A stretch of 39,792 nucleotides of DNA from an uncultured Clostridia bacterium (GTDB lineage Bacteria > Bacillota > Clostridia > Oscillospirales > Acutalibacteraceae), in NCBI GenBank assembly GCA_946500295.1, contig CAMMVF010000023.1:1-39792 (forward strand). The letters run 5' to 3'. The position numbers and the translations under genes are program-made. The notes below the pieces were generated by a model, which was not told the DNA's origin, ran no database searches, and worked only from the letters and a program-made list of their open reading frames with translations. Positions 1-7,399 of this stretch are shown in pieces. Within the stretch, counting starts at the first letter, position 1, and each line of letters begins with the position of its first letter.

Positions 1-294
1 GACACGCCGGTTCCTACCAAAATTCTTTTTACTTCCTTATGGGACGTTGCCTAAACTGCCCTTCTTGTTGTCTTGGGTTTAAATTAAGAAATTTAAACCT
101 GGATAGTCTGTTATATTGATTGTTTGCTGTTTAATCAAGAAGTTAGTTCACCTTTGATTGATACTTAAAAAGTATATTTAAGAAAAATTTAAATCGGGGC
201 AAAGCGTGACAAGCTCGTGTAATTACGCTTGCGAGTATTGCAACCGTTGCCTACAGAGGCGGGGGACATCGGTGACTTGGTTATATATACTTCT
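1..294. other. Gene-free left end
   Basis: I see no credible reading frame here on either strand. The sequence is AT-rich in its middle part and has one clear 11-bp inverted repeat (75-85 with 90-100). A short word, CGTTGCCTA, occurs near 46 and nearly again near 243. I looked for the signatures of tmRNA, SRP RNA, RNase P RNA and common riboswitches and found none. It may be the downstream flank of a gene lying outside the window or an unrecognised RNA. Confidence 0.5.
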
Positions 295-822
295 TTATAG
301 CTTGGCTGGAATATACAGTCCCGAGATATCGGCGCCCTCGTGCCTGAGCAGTTTAAGCTTAGTCTCTATTCCTCCGGCATAGCCCGTAAGGCTTCCGTTT
401 GCTCCAACCACACGGTGGCAGGGAATAATGATAGAGATCGGGTTGTGCCCTATAGCTCCGCCGACCGCCCTGGCAGACACTTGGTCTTTCTTTGTGTCAA
501 GTGCAACTTTATCGGCTATTTTACCGTAGGTTGTCACTGTGCCGTAAGGAATTTCACACAGAGCTTTCCAAACGCTTTTGCGAAAGTCGGTGCCCAAGGG
601 ATGAAGCGGAAGTTCGCTGATACCGGGCTTCTTTCCGGCAAAATATCTGTCAAGCCAAGATTTTGCGGCTGTCAGTACGGGCAAGTTTGAATCCTCCACA
701 GAGTTTTGGATGTTTTCTTTAAAATATCTCTGTCCCTCTATCCACAATCCGGCTATATTCTCGCCGTCACAGCAGATAGTGAGCTTGCCGATGGGGGAGG
801 GATAAACAGTTGAATAATACAT
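295..822 (-). CDS. ogt: Methylated-DNA--protein-cysteine S-methyltransferase
   Basis: A 175-residue suicide repair enzyme that moves the methyl group from O6-methylguanine (and O4-methylthymine) in DNA to its own cysteine. The active-site motif IPCHRVVG is present with the acceptor Cys135, preceded by the DNA-binding helix-turn-helix region (residues about 88-125, with SARAVGGAIG carrying the arginine finger). Length is normal for Ogt-type proteins without an Ada domain. The ATG follows AGGAG in the minus direction. It stands alone, downstream of the P-type ATPase on the same strand, and an extended -10 promoter sits directly upstream, so it is probably transcribed by itself. No sign of damage. 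Confidence 0.95.
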   Translation of the reverse strand: MYYSTVYPSPIGKLTICCDGENIAGLWIEGQRYFKENIQNSVEDSNLPVLTAAKSWLDRYFAGKKPGISELPLHPLGTDFRKSVWKALCEIPYGTVTTYGKIADKVALDTKKDQVSARAVGGAIGHNPISIIIPCHRVVGANGSLTGYAGGIETKLKLLRHEGADISGLYIPAKL

Positions 823-857
823 ATTTTTCTCCTGATAAATTTCTACCGTTTTAAGCT

Positions 858-866
858 ATTATAGCA
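858..866 (-). promoter_or_regulatory. Extended -10 promoter of ogt
   Basis: On the minus strand this reads TGCTATAAT, a perfect extended -10 element, 36 bases before the ogt start. No good -35 hexamer lies at the usual distance, which fits an extended -10 promoter. Confidence 0.5.
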
Positions 867-888
867 TATTAAAAAAAGCAAGAGAAGC

Positions 889-935
889 AAACACAACCGA
901 CAAACCCGGATGTAAGGCTTGTCGGTTGTGTTTTT
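889..935 (-). terminator. Intrinsic terminator after the P-type ATPase
   Basis: A 15-bp perfect inverted repeat (889-903 with 919-933). In the minus direction it is followed by T-rich sequence, ending transcription of the ATPase gene before ogt. A short T run on the plus side could let it act in both directions. Confidence 0.75.
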
Positions 936-952
936 ACTGTAAATCGGAGGAT

Positions 953-3325
953 TTACAGATTTATTCTTATTCTGTTTTGCAGATTAAGGTTGTCGGAAAA
1001 TTTGTTCAACACAATAAACAGAATTATGCTCAGCCCCATTATAACAGGAATCCAAATCAGCATATCAAGGGTGAACACCTCGGTCATAAAGAACCAGTCG
1101 AATACGGTGATTCCAATAGCGAGAGTTAGGGTGCACACTACTACCAGAGCTGCTCGTATAGCGTCGAAAGGATAGCTTATCTTTATTATTAGCATTATCT
1201 CTGTAAAGCCGAGAATGATAACCTGTAGGGTAGAGTATTGAATCTCTGTGGTATTAAATATATCGTGGATTAGTACATTGCAAATCGTCATTATGATTAC
1301 CACAAGTGCGGCGGGTAGGGCTTTGGATATCACATTGCCCAGGAAGTTGCCCCGTATTCTGTCGTGGTTTGGTTCGAGAGCCAGAACGAATGAGGGCAAT
1401 CCGATGGCGCAGGCGCTGACGAGGGTCATTTGAATCGGCTCAATGGGATAGGAAAAGTGAAGGAATATAAACAGCACGCTTAATATCGAGGAGTATATTG
1501 TCTTTACAATAAACAATGAGGCGGAGCGCTGCAGGTTGTTTATTGAGCGCCGGCCCTCTTCGACTACCTTTGGCATGGAGGCGAAATCCGAATTGACAAG
1601 TACAAGCTGAGACACGTTCCTCGCCGCCTCGCTCCCGCTCGCCATAGCTATGCTGCAATCGGCCTCCTTTAGCGCCAGTACGTCGTTAACCCCGTCTCCT
1701 GTCATTGCCACGGTGTGCCCCGCTTCCTTTAAAGCTACGACAAACGCCTTTTTCTGATCGGGCGTTACCCTGCCAAATACGGAGTACTTCAAAATCGCTT
1801 CTTTAATGTCGTCCTCGGTTTTTAGGGTTGAGGCGTCAATGTATTTGTCGCAGCTTTTCAGTCCCGCTTCCTTTGCTATATTTGCTACCGTCAGCGGGTT
1901 GTCGCCCGAGATTATTTTCAGCTCGACTCCCTGTCGTGCAAAATAATCAAGAGTTGCTTTGGCGCTTTTTCTCACCTTGTCTCTTATTACAAGTATGCCT
2001 ATAGGCTCAAGCTTGTCGGGCAGGTTATCCCCGTTGAAATCCTTTTTCGAGTGAGCCACTGCCAGTACCCTGTAATTCCTGGCATATTCATTCAAATACT
2101 TCTCAACCTCAGTGGGGATAATATCCTTAAATATAAACTCCGCCGCTCCGAATACCAGTGACCCGTCAATCCCGAAGTAAGCTCCGCTCCATTTCCTGTC
2201 CGAAGAGAAGGGATGAATTTTTTCAGCCTTTTTTCCTTGTACAGCTCCGTACTTATCCTTAACTGCGTTGTATGTCGGGTTTTCATCTTCAAGCGAAGAA
2301 ACCAGACTGCGCAGCGCCTGAGTAAGCTGTTGATCAGTTGTTCCGTTTACAGGGAAGGCCTTGTGCACTTCCATGCAGCCCTCTGTGATAGTTCCGGTTT
2401 TGTCAAGACAGAGGACGTCTACCCTTGCCAGAGTTTCTATGCAATAAAGCTCCTGCACGAGAACCTTTTGTTTTGAAAGCCTGATTACGGCGACTGCCAG
2501 AACAGTGGACGTCAAAAGTATCAATCCCTCGGGAATCATCCCGACCAGCGCTGCGGTGACATGGGTGACCGTATCGACTATATTGCCGTCGTTTTGGAAA
2601 TACTGATTTATAGCGAGCAGTGCTCCGACCGGCAATATTGCTATAGAGATAATTGTAATAATTTTTTTCAGTGTTTGCATTATCTCCGAATTTATTTTTT
2701 TAACATATTTTGCCCCGTTAAATAAGGTTGAAGCGTAGTTGCTGTCGCCCACGTGGCAGGCTGTACAGCGGCATTTTCCGCTGATGATAAAGCTGCCTGA
2801 CAGTAGCGAATCTCCGACAGCCTTATGTATCGGTTCGCTTTCTCCCGTCAGCAATGCCTCGTTTACCTCAAGCTCGCCCGACAGCACTATGCAGTCAGTG
2901 GGTATTTGGCAGCCGGCTGTAAGCTCAAGCACATCTTCGAGAACAATTTCGTTTGTCGGAATTTCGCAGAGTTTGCCGTCTCTCAGAACCCTGACTTTGT
3001 TTTGGTTGATTATCGACAGCTTATCTACAGCTATCTTTGCCCTGATTTCCTGGAAAATGCCTATTGTTATGTTGGCAATGATTACCAGCATAAACGTCAT
3101 GTTTTTGTACGAACCCACCAGCAGTAAGGCAAGCGCCAAAACTATATTTATAAGGTTAAATAGAGTGAGAATATTATCAGCGAATATCCTCTTTACACTT
3201 TTGGTGGGGAGGTTTGAATCCTTGTTATACAGTCCTTTTTCAGTCTGTTGTCTTACCTGCTCGCTGCTTAAGCCTGTATCAACAGACGGTCGCAGCTTAA
3301 GCTCAGGGTTATCATTCGCTTCCAT
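953..3325 (-). CDS. P-type cation-transporting ATPase, CtpE-like
   Basis: A 790-residue membrane pump of the P-type ATPase family. Visible signatures in order: the actuator motif LTGES, the M4 helix with PEGL, the phosphorylation motif DKTGTIT with the aspartyl-phosphate residue at Asp308, and the hinge motif TGDGVND followed by ADCSIAMASGSEAARNVS. About four membrane helices lie before the catalytic loops and six after (residues about 610-780). There is no N-terminal heavy-metal-binding domain and no CPC motif, which argues against a P1B copper or zinc pump. The stretch from M4 to the phosphorylation site resembles mycobacterial CtpE, a calcium-uptake pump, so a Ca2+ or similar substrate is likely but inferred. 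Single gene with its own promoter and terminator. Confidence 0.9.
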   Translation of the reverse strand: MEANDNPELKLRPSVDTGLSSEQVRQQTEKGLYNKDSNLPTKSVKRIFADNILTLFNLINIVLALALLLVGSYKNMTFMLVIIANITIGIFQEIRAKIAVDKLSIINQNKVRVLRDGKLCEIPTNEIVLEDVLELTAGCQIPTDCIVLSGELEVNEALLTGESEPIHKAVGDSLLSGSFIISGKCRCTACHVGDSNYASTLFNGAKYVKKINSEIMQTLKKIITIISIAILPVGALLAINQYFQNDGNIVDTVTHVTAALVGMIPEGLILLTSTVLAVAVIRLSKQKVLVQELYCIETLARVDVLCLDKTGTITEGCMEVHKAFPVNGTTDQQLTQALRSLVSSLEDENPTYNAVKDKYGAVQGKKAEKIHPFSSDRKWSGAYFGIDGSLVFGAAEFIFKDIIPTEVEKYLNEYARNYRVLAVAHSKKDFNGDNLPDKLEPIGILVIRDKVRKSAKATLDYFARQGVELKIISGDNPLTVANIAKEAGLKSCDKYIDASTLKTEDDIKEAILKYSVFGRVTPDQKKAFVVALKEAGHTVAMTGDGVNDVLALKEADCSIAMASGSEAARNVSQLVLVNSDFASMPKVVEEGRRSINNLQRSASLFIVKTIYSSILSVLFIFLHFSYPIEPIQMTLVSACAIGLPSFVLALEPNHDRIRGNFLGNVISKALPAALVVIIMTICNVLIHDIFNTTEIQYSTLQVIILGFTEIMLIIKISYPFDAIRAALVVVCTLTLAIGITVFDWFFMTEVFTLDMLIWIPVIMGLSIILFIVLNKFSDNLNLQNRIRINL

Positions 3326-3358
3326 TTATTCACTTTCCTTTCACTACTCGATGTTTAC

Positions 3359-3387
3359 ATGATAGCACAACATGTATTTTTTTACAA
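3359..3387 (-). promoter_or_regulatory. Promoter of the P-type ATPase gene
   Basis: Minus strand TTGTAA, 17-nt spacer, TATCAT, lying just upstream of the ATPase start at 3325. Confidence 0.55.
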
Positions 3388-3565
3388 TAAACATTATGTG
3401 TTCGCCACTCAAAAAAGAAAAATTTTAGATAAAATCCTTTTTTCAAGCTCTTTTTTGCCCTCGCTCTGGTAAAACTAATTTAAATAGGGATTATCTGCTT
3501 TTAGAGGGTGATTATTCGACTTTTTTTGAACAATTCTAATAGAGCAAGAGTTTGGAGGTGAAAAA

Positions 3566-4798
3566 ATGAAAGCAAGAAATAAAACTAATGTCAAAACGAA
3601 AAGATTGTTTAAGTTGATGTACTGGGCGGCATCTCTTTCGACTCTTGCATTATTTATATTCACTGCAATCTGTGCGGCTGTTATGCCCGACAGCTTTACC
3701 TTTACTGACGGAGCAACAGCACAAAACTGCGCGCCTATACCGGCTTTAACCATTGTTAAAAACTCTGATACAGAGGAGGATGGCGGAAAGCTGGTATTTG
3801 CAAATATTTTTCCCGTAAAGGACGTAAGTATTACAAGCAGGGAGGACATTAAGGTTATTCCCGGCGGAACTCCGTTTGGCGTGAGAATGTTTACCCACGG
3901 GGTAATGGCGGTAAAAACCGAGGTCGTGAGTGCAGACGGCAAAAGCTGTTGCCCTGCCGGCGACGGAGGAATAGAGGTTGGAGATACTATTATTAGTGTT
4001 GACGGTATATCCGTTACTTCAAACTCTCAGCTTTCCAAGCTGGTAAATGAAAGCGGGGGCGAGGAAATGACATTTTCGGTCAAGCGAAACGATAAGACGT
4101 TTACAACAGAGGTTACCCCGATAAAAACTGCCGAGGACGAATATAAGATAGGACTTTGGGTTCGCGACAGCTCGGCGGGAATAGGGACAATTACCTTTTA
4201 TTGCGAGGACAACAGCGGTTTCGCCGGGCTCGGCCACGGAATCTGTGACGTTGACACGGGACAGCTGATGCCCCTTGACCACGGTGATATAGTGCAGGCA
4301 AGCATTGATACAGTTACCAGAGGGCTCAAAGGAAGTCCGGGAAGCTTAAACGGTCACTTCAAAAGCTCAGGCACTGTTGGAAACCTTAATTGCAACAATG
4401 AAACAGGTGTTTACGGCACCGTTCAATCTGTACCGGATGGAGCGGCTGTTTCAGTTGCCTCAGTTCAGGAGGTTCAAACGGGCTGTGCTACCGTGCTCAC
4501 TACGGTGAGCGGTGAAACGCCCGAGGAGTACTCGATAGAAATTGAAAGCATAGGCTATGATGAGAACAATAAAACCAAAAACATGGTGATAAGAATTACC
4601 GATGAGCGACTTCTCGAGAGCACAGGCGGAATAGTTCAGGGCATGAGCGGCTCGCCTATACTGCAAAATGGTAAGCTTGTCGGAGCTGTGACGCATGTAT
4701 TTGTCAATGCACCGGACAAGGGTTATGCGATTTTTGCTGAAAATATGCTGTCGGATTATGCTAATGCCACAGGTTTATACGTTAATGAGGCGGCGTAA
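3566..4798 (+). CDS. spoIVB: SpoIVB serine peptidase (family S55)
   Basis: A 410-residue sporulation signalling protease. In Bacillus subtilis SpoIVB is secreted by the forespore into the space between the two membranes and cleaves SpoIVFA, which sets off pro-sigmaK processing in the mother cell. Here there is an N-terminal membrane anchor/signal (residues about 12-35), a PDZ domain (about 95-185) and the S55 peptidase domain, with a candidate catalytic His224 in GLGHGICD and Ser361 in GMSGSP. The ATG follows a strong GGAGGTG. It lies 106 bp before spo0A, the arrangement known from bacilli and clostridia. recN and argR, often upstream of this pair, are not here; a P-type ATPase gene points the other way instead. 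Confidence 0.96.
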   Translation: MKARNKTNVKTKRLFKLMYWAASLSTLALFIFTAICAAVMPDSFTFTDGATAQNCAPIPALTIVKNSDTEEDGGKLVFANIFPVKDVSITSREDIKVIPGGTPFGVRMFTHGVMAVKTEVVSADGKSCCPAGDGGIEVGDTIISVDGISVTSNSQLSKLVNESGGEEMTFSVKRNDKTFTTEVTPIKTAEDEYKIGLWVRDSSAGIGTITFYCEDNSGFAGLGHGICDVDTGQLMPLDHGDIVQASIDTVTRGLKGSPGSLNGHFKSSGTVGNLNCNNETGVYGTVQSVPDGAAVSVASVQEVQTGCATVLTTVSGETPEEYSIEIESIGYDENNKTKNMVIRITDERLLESTGGIVQGMSGSPILQNGKLVGAVTHVFVNAPDKGYAIFAENMLSDYANATGLYVNEAA

Positions 4799-4840
4799 GA
4801 AAAAAATTTGAAAAAATCAAAATTTTTCGGCTGTAAGGTA

Positions 4841-4869
4841 TTGCAAAATTTACCAAAATATGGTAATAT
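4841..4869 (+). promoter_or_regulatory. spo0A promoter with overlapping palindrome
   Basis: TTGCAA, 17-nt spacer, TAATAT: a vegetative sigmaA-type promoter 35 bp before the spo0A start. A perfect palindrome TTACCAAAATATGGTAA (4850-4866) fills the spacer and runs into the -10 element, so a bound protein would block RNA polymerase. The binder is unknown; it does not look like a 0A box. Confidence 0.6.
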
Positions 4870-4904
4870 TGGTACAACATCACAAAACAGTTAGGGGATA
4901 AAAC

Positions 4905-5690
4905 ATGGAAAATAAGTTTTTAGCAGTATTAACAGCCGAACCACAGGAATTTAATCGCGAGGAGCTTGAAGCATTTGAGCGCTTCGGAATTGAGCTAAGC
5001 GTCTGCGTCAAGGACGGGATTGAGCTTATGGAGCGGATTCGCACCTTAAAGCCAAGAGTAGTAATTTCGGATTTGTTTTTGAGAAGAATTGACGGCATCG
5101 GAGTGATGAGAAGCGTATTAAATCAGGGCGATGGCGCTCCGGAGTTTGTCATGCTCTCTACCTTTGACAGTCCCGTCCTTGAGCGTGAAGTGCTCAGTAG
5201 CGGAGCGTCGATGTTTGCTCCCTATCCTGTGAGCACAGAGCAGCTTGCCTCTGGCATAGCCGCCATGCTTCAAAACGGCTCTAAGCCTGATAATATCCGT
5301 CATTTAAGCGAAGCAAGAGGAAACTCGATGGAGGTTCAGGTTACGGAGATTCTGCATCAAATTGGAGTTCCGGCTCATATCAAGGGTTATCATTACCTGC
5401 GCCGTTCAATATTGATGTCTATAGAAAACCCGGATATTATCAACGCCGTGACAAAGCAGCTTTATCCCTCTGTGGCTAAGATGTACGAAACAACCTCTTC
5501 CAGAGTAGAGCGAGCTATCCGCCATGCGATTGAGGTCGCTTGGGACAGGGGAGACGTCGATGTGCTCAACTCTTACTTTGGCTATACTATTCACAACGGC
5601 AGAGGAAAGCCGACCAACAGCGAGTTTATCGCAATGATTTCCGACAAGCTCCGCCTTGCCACGCAGATGAGGCAGGCGTATGGAGCATAA
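4905..5690 (+). CDS. spo0A: Spo0A sporulation master regulator with degenerate receiver
   Basis: A 261-residue response regulator that governs entry into sporulation. The C-terminal DNA-binding domain (about 145-261) is almost canonical, with the SRVERAIRHAIEVAW recognition region and GKPTNSEFIAM. The N-terminal receiver (1-120) keeps Asp56, the phosphorylation site, but by alignment with B. subtilis Spo0A the acidic metal-binding pair after strand 1 is replaced by Ala11-Glu12, the conserved Thr is Ser85, and the conserved Lys of the KP motif is Tyr107 (YP). Phosphorylation chemistry may therefore be weak or altered. The last coding bases and stop codon form the left arm of a 10-bp hairpin that opens a repeat array. 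Confidence 0.96.
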   Translation: MENKFLAVLTAEPQEFNREELEAFERFGIELSVCVKDGIELMERIRTLKPRVVISDLFLRRIDGIGVMRSVLNQGDGAPEFVMLSTFDSPVLEREVLSSGASMFAPYPVSTEQLASGIAAMLQNGSKPDNIRHLSEARGNSMEVQVTEILHQIGVPAHIKGYHYLRRSILMSIENPDIINAVTKQLYPSVAKMYETTSSRVERAIRHAIEVAWDRGDVDVLNSYFGYTIHNGRGKPTNSEFIAMISDKLRLATQMRQAYGA

Positions 5691-5896
5691 AGTGAAAAAG
5701 CACTTTATGCTCAGTGATATCGCACCTGGCGGTGCGGTGATATCTGCGGCAAGCAGCAGGCGCAGAGTGGCTTCGCCAGTGATATAGCGGCTTACGACGC
5801 TGTGAAATCATGCCAAGGCGTGGTGAAATATTCGCCGATGGCGAATGTGATATCGCCCCAAAGGCACGGTTGTGGAAGCCGCAAGCGGCTTGAATT
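5685..5896 (+). repeat. Hairpin array A1 (GTGAWATC-linked), after spo0A
   Basis: First hairpin GCATAAAGTG (5685-5694) pairs with 5701-5710 and contains the spo0A stop codon. Then follow short hairpins such as 5722-5735 (GCACC/GGTGC) and 5830-5846 (ATTCGCC/GGCGAAT), separated by GTGATATC or GTGAAAT linkers. Some units are imperfect. The array ends in an AAGCC..GGCTT hairpin that leads into element E. Confidence 0.8.
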
Positions 5897-5956
5897 TAAA
5901 GTAGTTTGTGCCGGGTTTGAGTTTATTAATCGAACCTGGCACAGTTTTATAACGAG
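5897..5956 (+). repeat. Element E, copy 1
   Basis: A long imperfect hairpin: TTTGTGCC pairs with GGCACAG around a GGTT..AACC core, followed by TTTTATAACGAG. Flanks match the copies near 20621 and 39648, but the stem bases differ and stay paired. Confidence 0.75.
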
Positions 5957-6035
5957 CATAGTTAAAAGGATTACTTTGCAGAAAAGGAAGCAGGCTGCCA
6001 ACGTGAAAAAAGCTATGGAAGGATTGCAATTTTAG

Positions 6036-6097
6036 AATGGCACAAATTTAAACGACCGCAGTGCAGGCGAACGTAGGATAAGAGTGACATTTGTCAC
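6036..6097 (+). repeat. Element R3, copy 1
   Basis: Starts TGGCACAAATTTAAACG, continues GCAGTGCAGGCGAACGTAGGATAAGA and ends in the hairpin GTGAC-attt-GTCAC (6084-6097). The bases from about 5957 to 6035 match the region before the R3 copy at 33775, so the full unit is probably longer. Confidence 0.75.
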
Positions 6098-6150
6098 CAT
6101 TATTCACCCTCAGCCATAAGATAGTAATAAAAGAAAAAGGAGGCTATTTT

Positions 6151-6963
6151 ATGGCTGAGGAAAACACTGTGACAGGCTTGGATTTGGAAAACATAAAAGA
6201 AGCTGTGTGCATTGACGCATACAGGGTGTACGACAGCTGCTCCGACAAGGACTGTCTGACCGATTTGCGGGTGTATTTCTGTGAGGAGGCTCAGTGCCTT
6301 GTCGATGAGGCTACGAATGTAAGACTAAAGGACGTGGACGTGATTAATGTCTATATCGACCTCGAGGCTGTTCCCTTCCACAGGGGATTTTACTCGGTGG
6401 ATATGACCTACTTCTTTGAGGTGGAGCTTGAGGTTTACGCAGCACCCAAGTCCATAGCCACGGTTGTCAAGGGCTTGAGCATATTCAACAAGAAGGTCAT
6501 ACTCTACGGCAGCGAGGGCAACGTCAAGGTGTTCAGCTCCGACTATGTCAGGGACGATAACGACACCCAGTCTCCGCCGACTAAGAACCTTCCCAAAGCA
6601 ACCGTGCAGGTGGCAAAGCCGATAGCTTTGTCTGCAAGGATAGTAAACAAAAGCGGCGGCTGTATGCCATGCTGTCCTATACCAAAGCAGATAAGCCGCC
6701 GCTTCGGCGGGGAAATTCCCGGACCGGGCGGCTCAAGAGAGGTGCTCGTCACCGCCGGAATATTCACAATAGTCAGAATCGAGCGCAACGTGCAGATGCT
6801 TGTCCCGAGCTACGACTTCTGCCTGCCCGAAAAGGAGTGTGTAACCTCAAGCGACAGTCCCTGCGAGATGTTCAGCCGCCTCGACTTCCCGACGGACGAA
6901 TTCTTTCCTCCAAGGGTAGGGGAGATAGGGGACGATGACTTCGGCTGTGGGTGCAAAAACTGA
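6151..6963 (+). CDS. Conserved-looking cysteine-rich protein of unknown function
   Basis: 270 residues, not recognised as a named family. The start is set by AAAGGAGG (6137-6143) before ATG 6151; an in-frame ATG at 6091 lies in repeat DNA without a ribosome site. There is no signal peptide or membrane helix. It holds about 14 cysteines, including a CMPCCP cluster (about residues 172-177) and a C-terminal CGC. The middle part (about 70-130) looks like a beta-rich domain. The high cysteine content and the position just after spo0A would suit a spore-coat or otherwise disulfide- or metal-rich protein, but this is inference only. A terminator follows at once, so it is a single-gene unit. Confidence 0.85.
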   Translation: MAEENTVTGLDLENIKEAVCIDAYRVYDSCSDKDCLTDLRVYFCEEAQCLVDEATNVRLKDVDVINVYIDLEAVPFHRGFYSVDMTYFFEVELEVYAAPKSIATVVKGLSIFNKKVILYGSEGNVKVFSSDYVRDDNDTQSPPTKNLPKATVQVAKPIALSARIVNKSGGCMPCCPIPKQISRRFGGEIPGPGGSREVLVTAGIFTIVRIERNVQMLVPSYDFCLPEKECVTSSDSPCEMFSRLDFPTDEFFPPRVGEIGDDDFGCGCKN

Positions 6964-6974
6964 ATACTTTCCTG

Positions 6975-7005
6975 AATCCGCCTTCCGAAAGGAGGGTGGA
7001 TTTTT
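6975..7005 (+). terminator. Intrinsic terminator
   Basis: AATCCGCCTTCC, GAAA loop, GGAGGGTGGATT (G-U pairs allowed), then T5. It ends the transcript of the cysteine-rich protein gene. Confidence 0.8.
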
Positions 7006-7078
7006 GCATGCTTTTTTAAAGGCTGGAATTTAGAGGCTAAAAGTCATATAGCCTTATTGTATAAACTGCATAAATTTC

Positions 7079-7107
7079 TTGACTTGTGCTTAAAAATATA
7101 TTATTAT
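7079..7107 (+). promoter_or_regulatory. Promoter of the ABC-2 transporter operon
   Basis: TTGACT, 17-nt spacer, TATTAT, a near-consensus vegetative promoter. Transcription from about 7114 would give a leader of about 285 nt before the first gene. Confidence 0.7.
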
Positions 7108-7113
7108 CAAATA

Positions 7114-7399
7114 TACAATTTGTCATTCGGATTATGAATCAAAAGTGGGGTCGTTTCCACAAGCGGGTCGTTACCGCAAAATCTCAGTTCCTGAGATTCG
7201 TATTTGAAGGCTCATTGTATTCTTACCGCGGCTTAGCGGCAGGATTTTATCTGCCGTATTTTCCGTGCGCCGTTGCACGGCTGTGTGTAAACCGATAGTT
7301 GCTCCGGTGTAAAGCACAGTTGCTCGTGCAACCGATTGCGGATTGATATTATTCTCTTGAAAACTGATTAATTACCTCAACAAAGGGATGGTGAGAACA
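7114..7399 (+). promoter_or_regulatory. Structured 5' leader of the ABC operon
   Basis: Consecutive hairpins: 7145-7160 and 7163-7177 (both with GTCGTT in the loop), 7180-7198 (AATCTCAG/CTGAGATT), 7226-7239, 7237-7256, 7263-7280 (CCGTGC/GCACGG) and 7319-7332 (GTTGC/GCAAC). The fourth and fifth share bases and exclude each other. GTTGC also occurs near 7308 and could compete for the same GCAAC. I match it to no known riboswitch. The one open frame here is made of hairpin arms and is not a gene. Confidence 0.45.

Noticed and set aside
1-294. tmRNA, 6S or SRP RNA at the left end
   Set aside because: I checked for tmRNA tag and ends, the SRP GGTCAGG/GGAAGC region and RNase P motifs; none is present, so I make no RNA call.
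3475-3942. 155-codon minus-strand frame over the start of spoIVB
   Set aside because: Antisense shadow of spoIVB without a ribosome site; the spoIVB frame is certain.
5802-6035. Open frames of 70-77 codons after spo0A on both strands
   Set aside because: They are made of hairpin arms of the repeats and have no ribosome site.
7086-7298. 70-codon frame in the ABC leader
   Set aside because: It runs through successive hairpins, has no ribosome site and no recognisable protein features.
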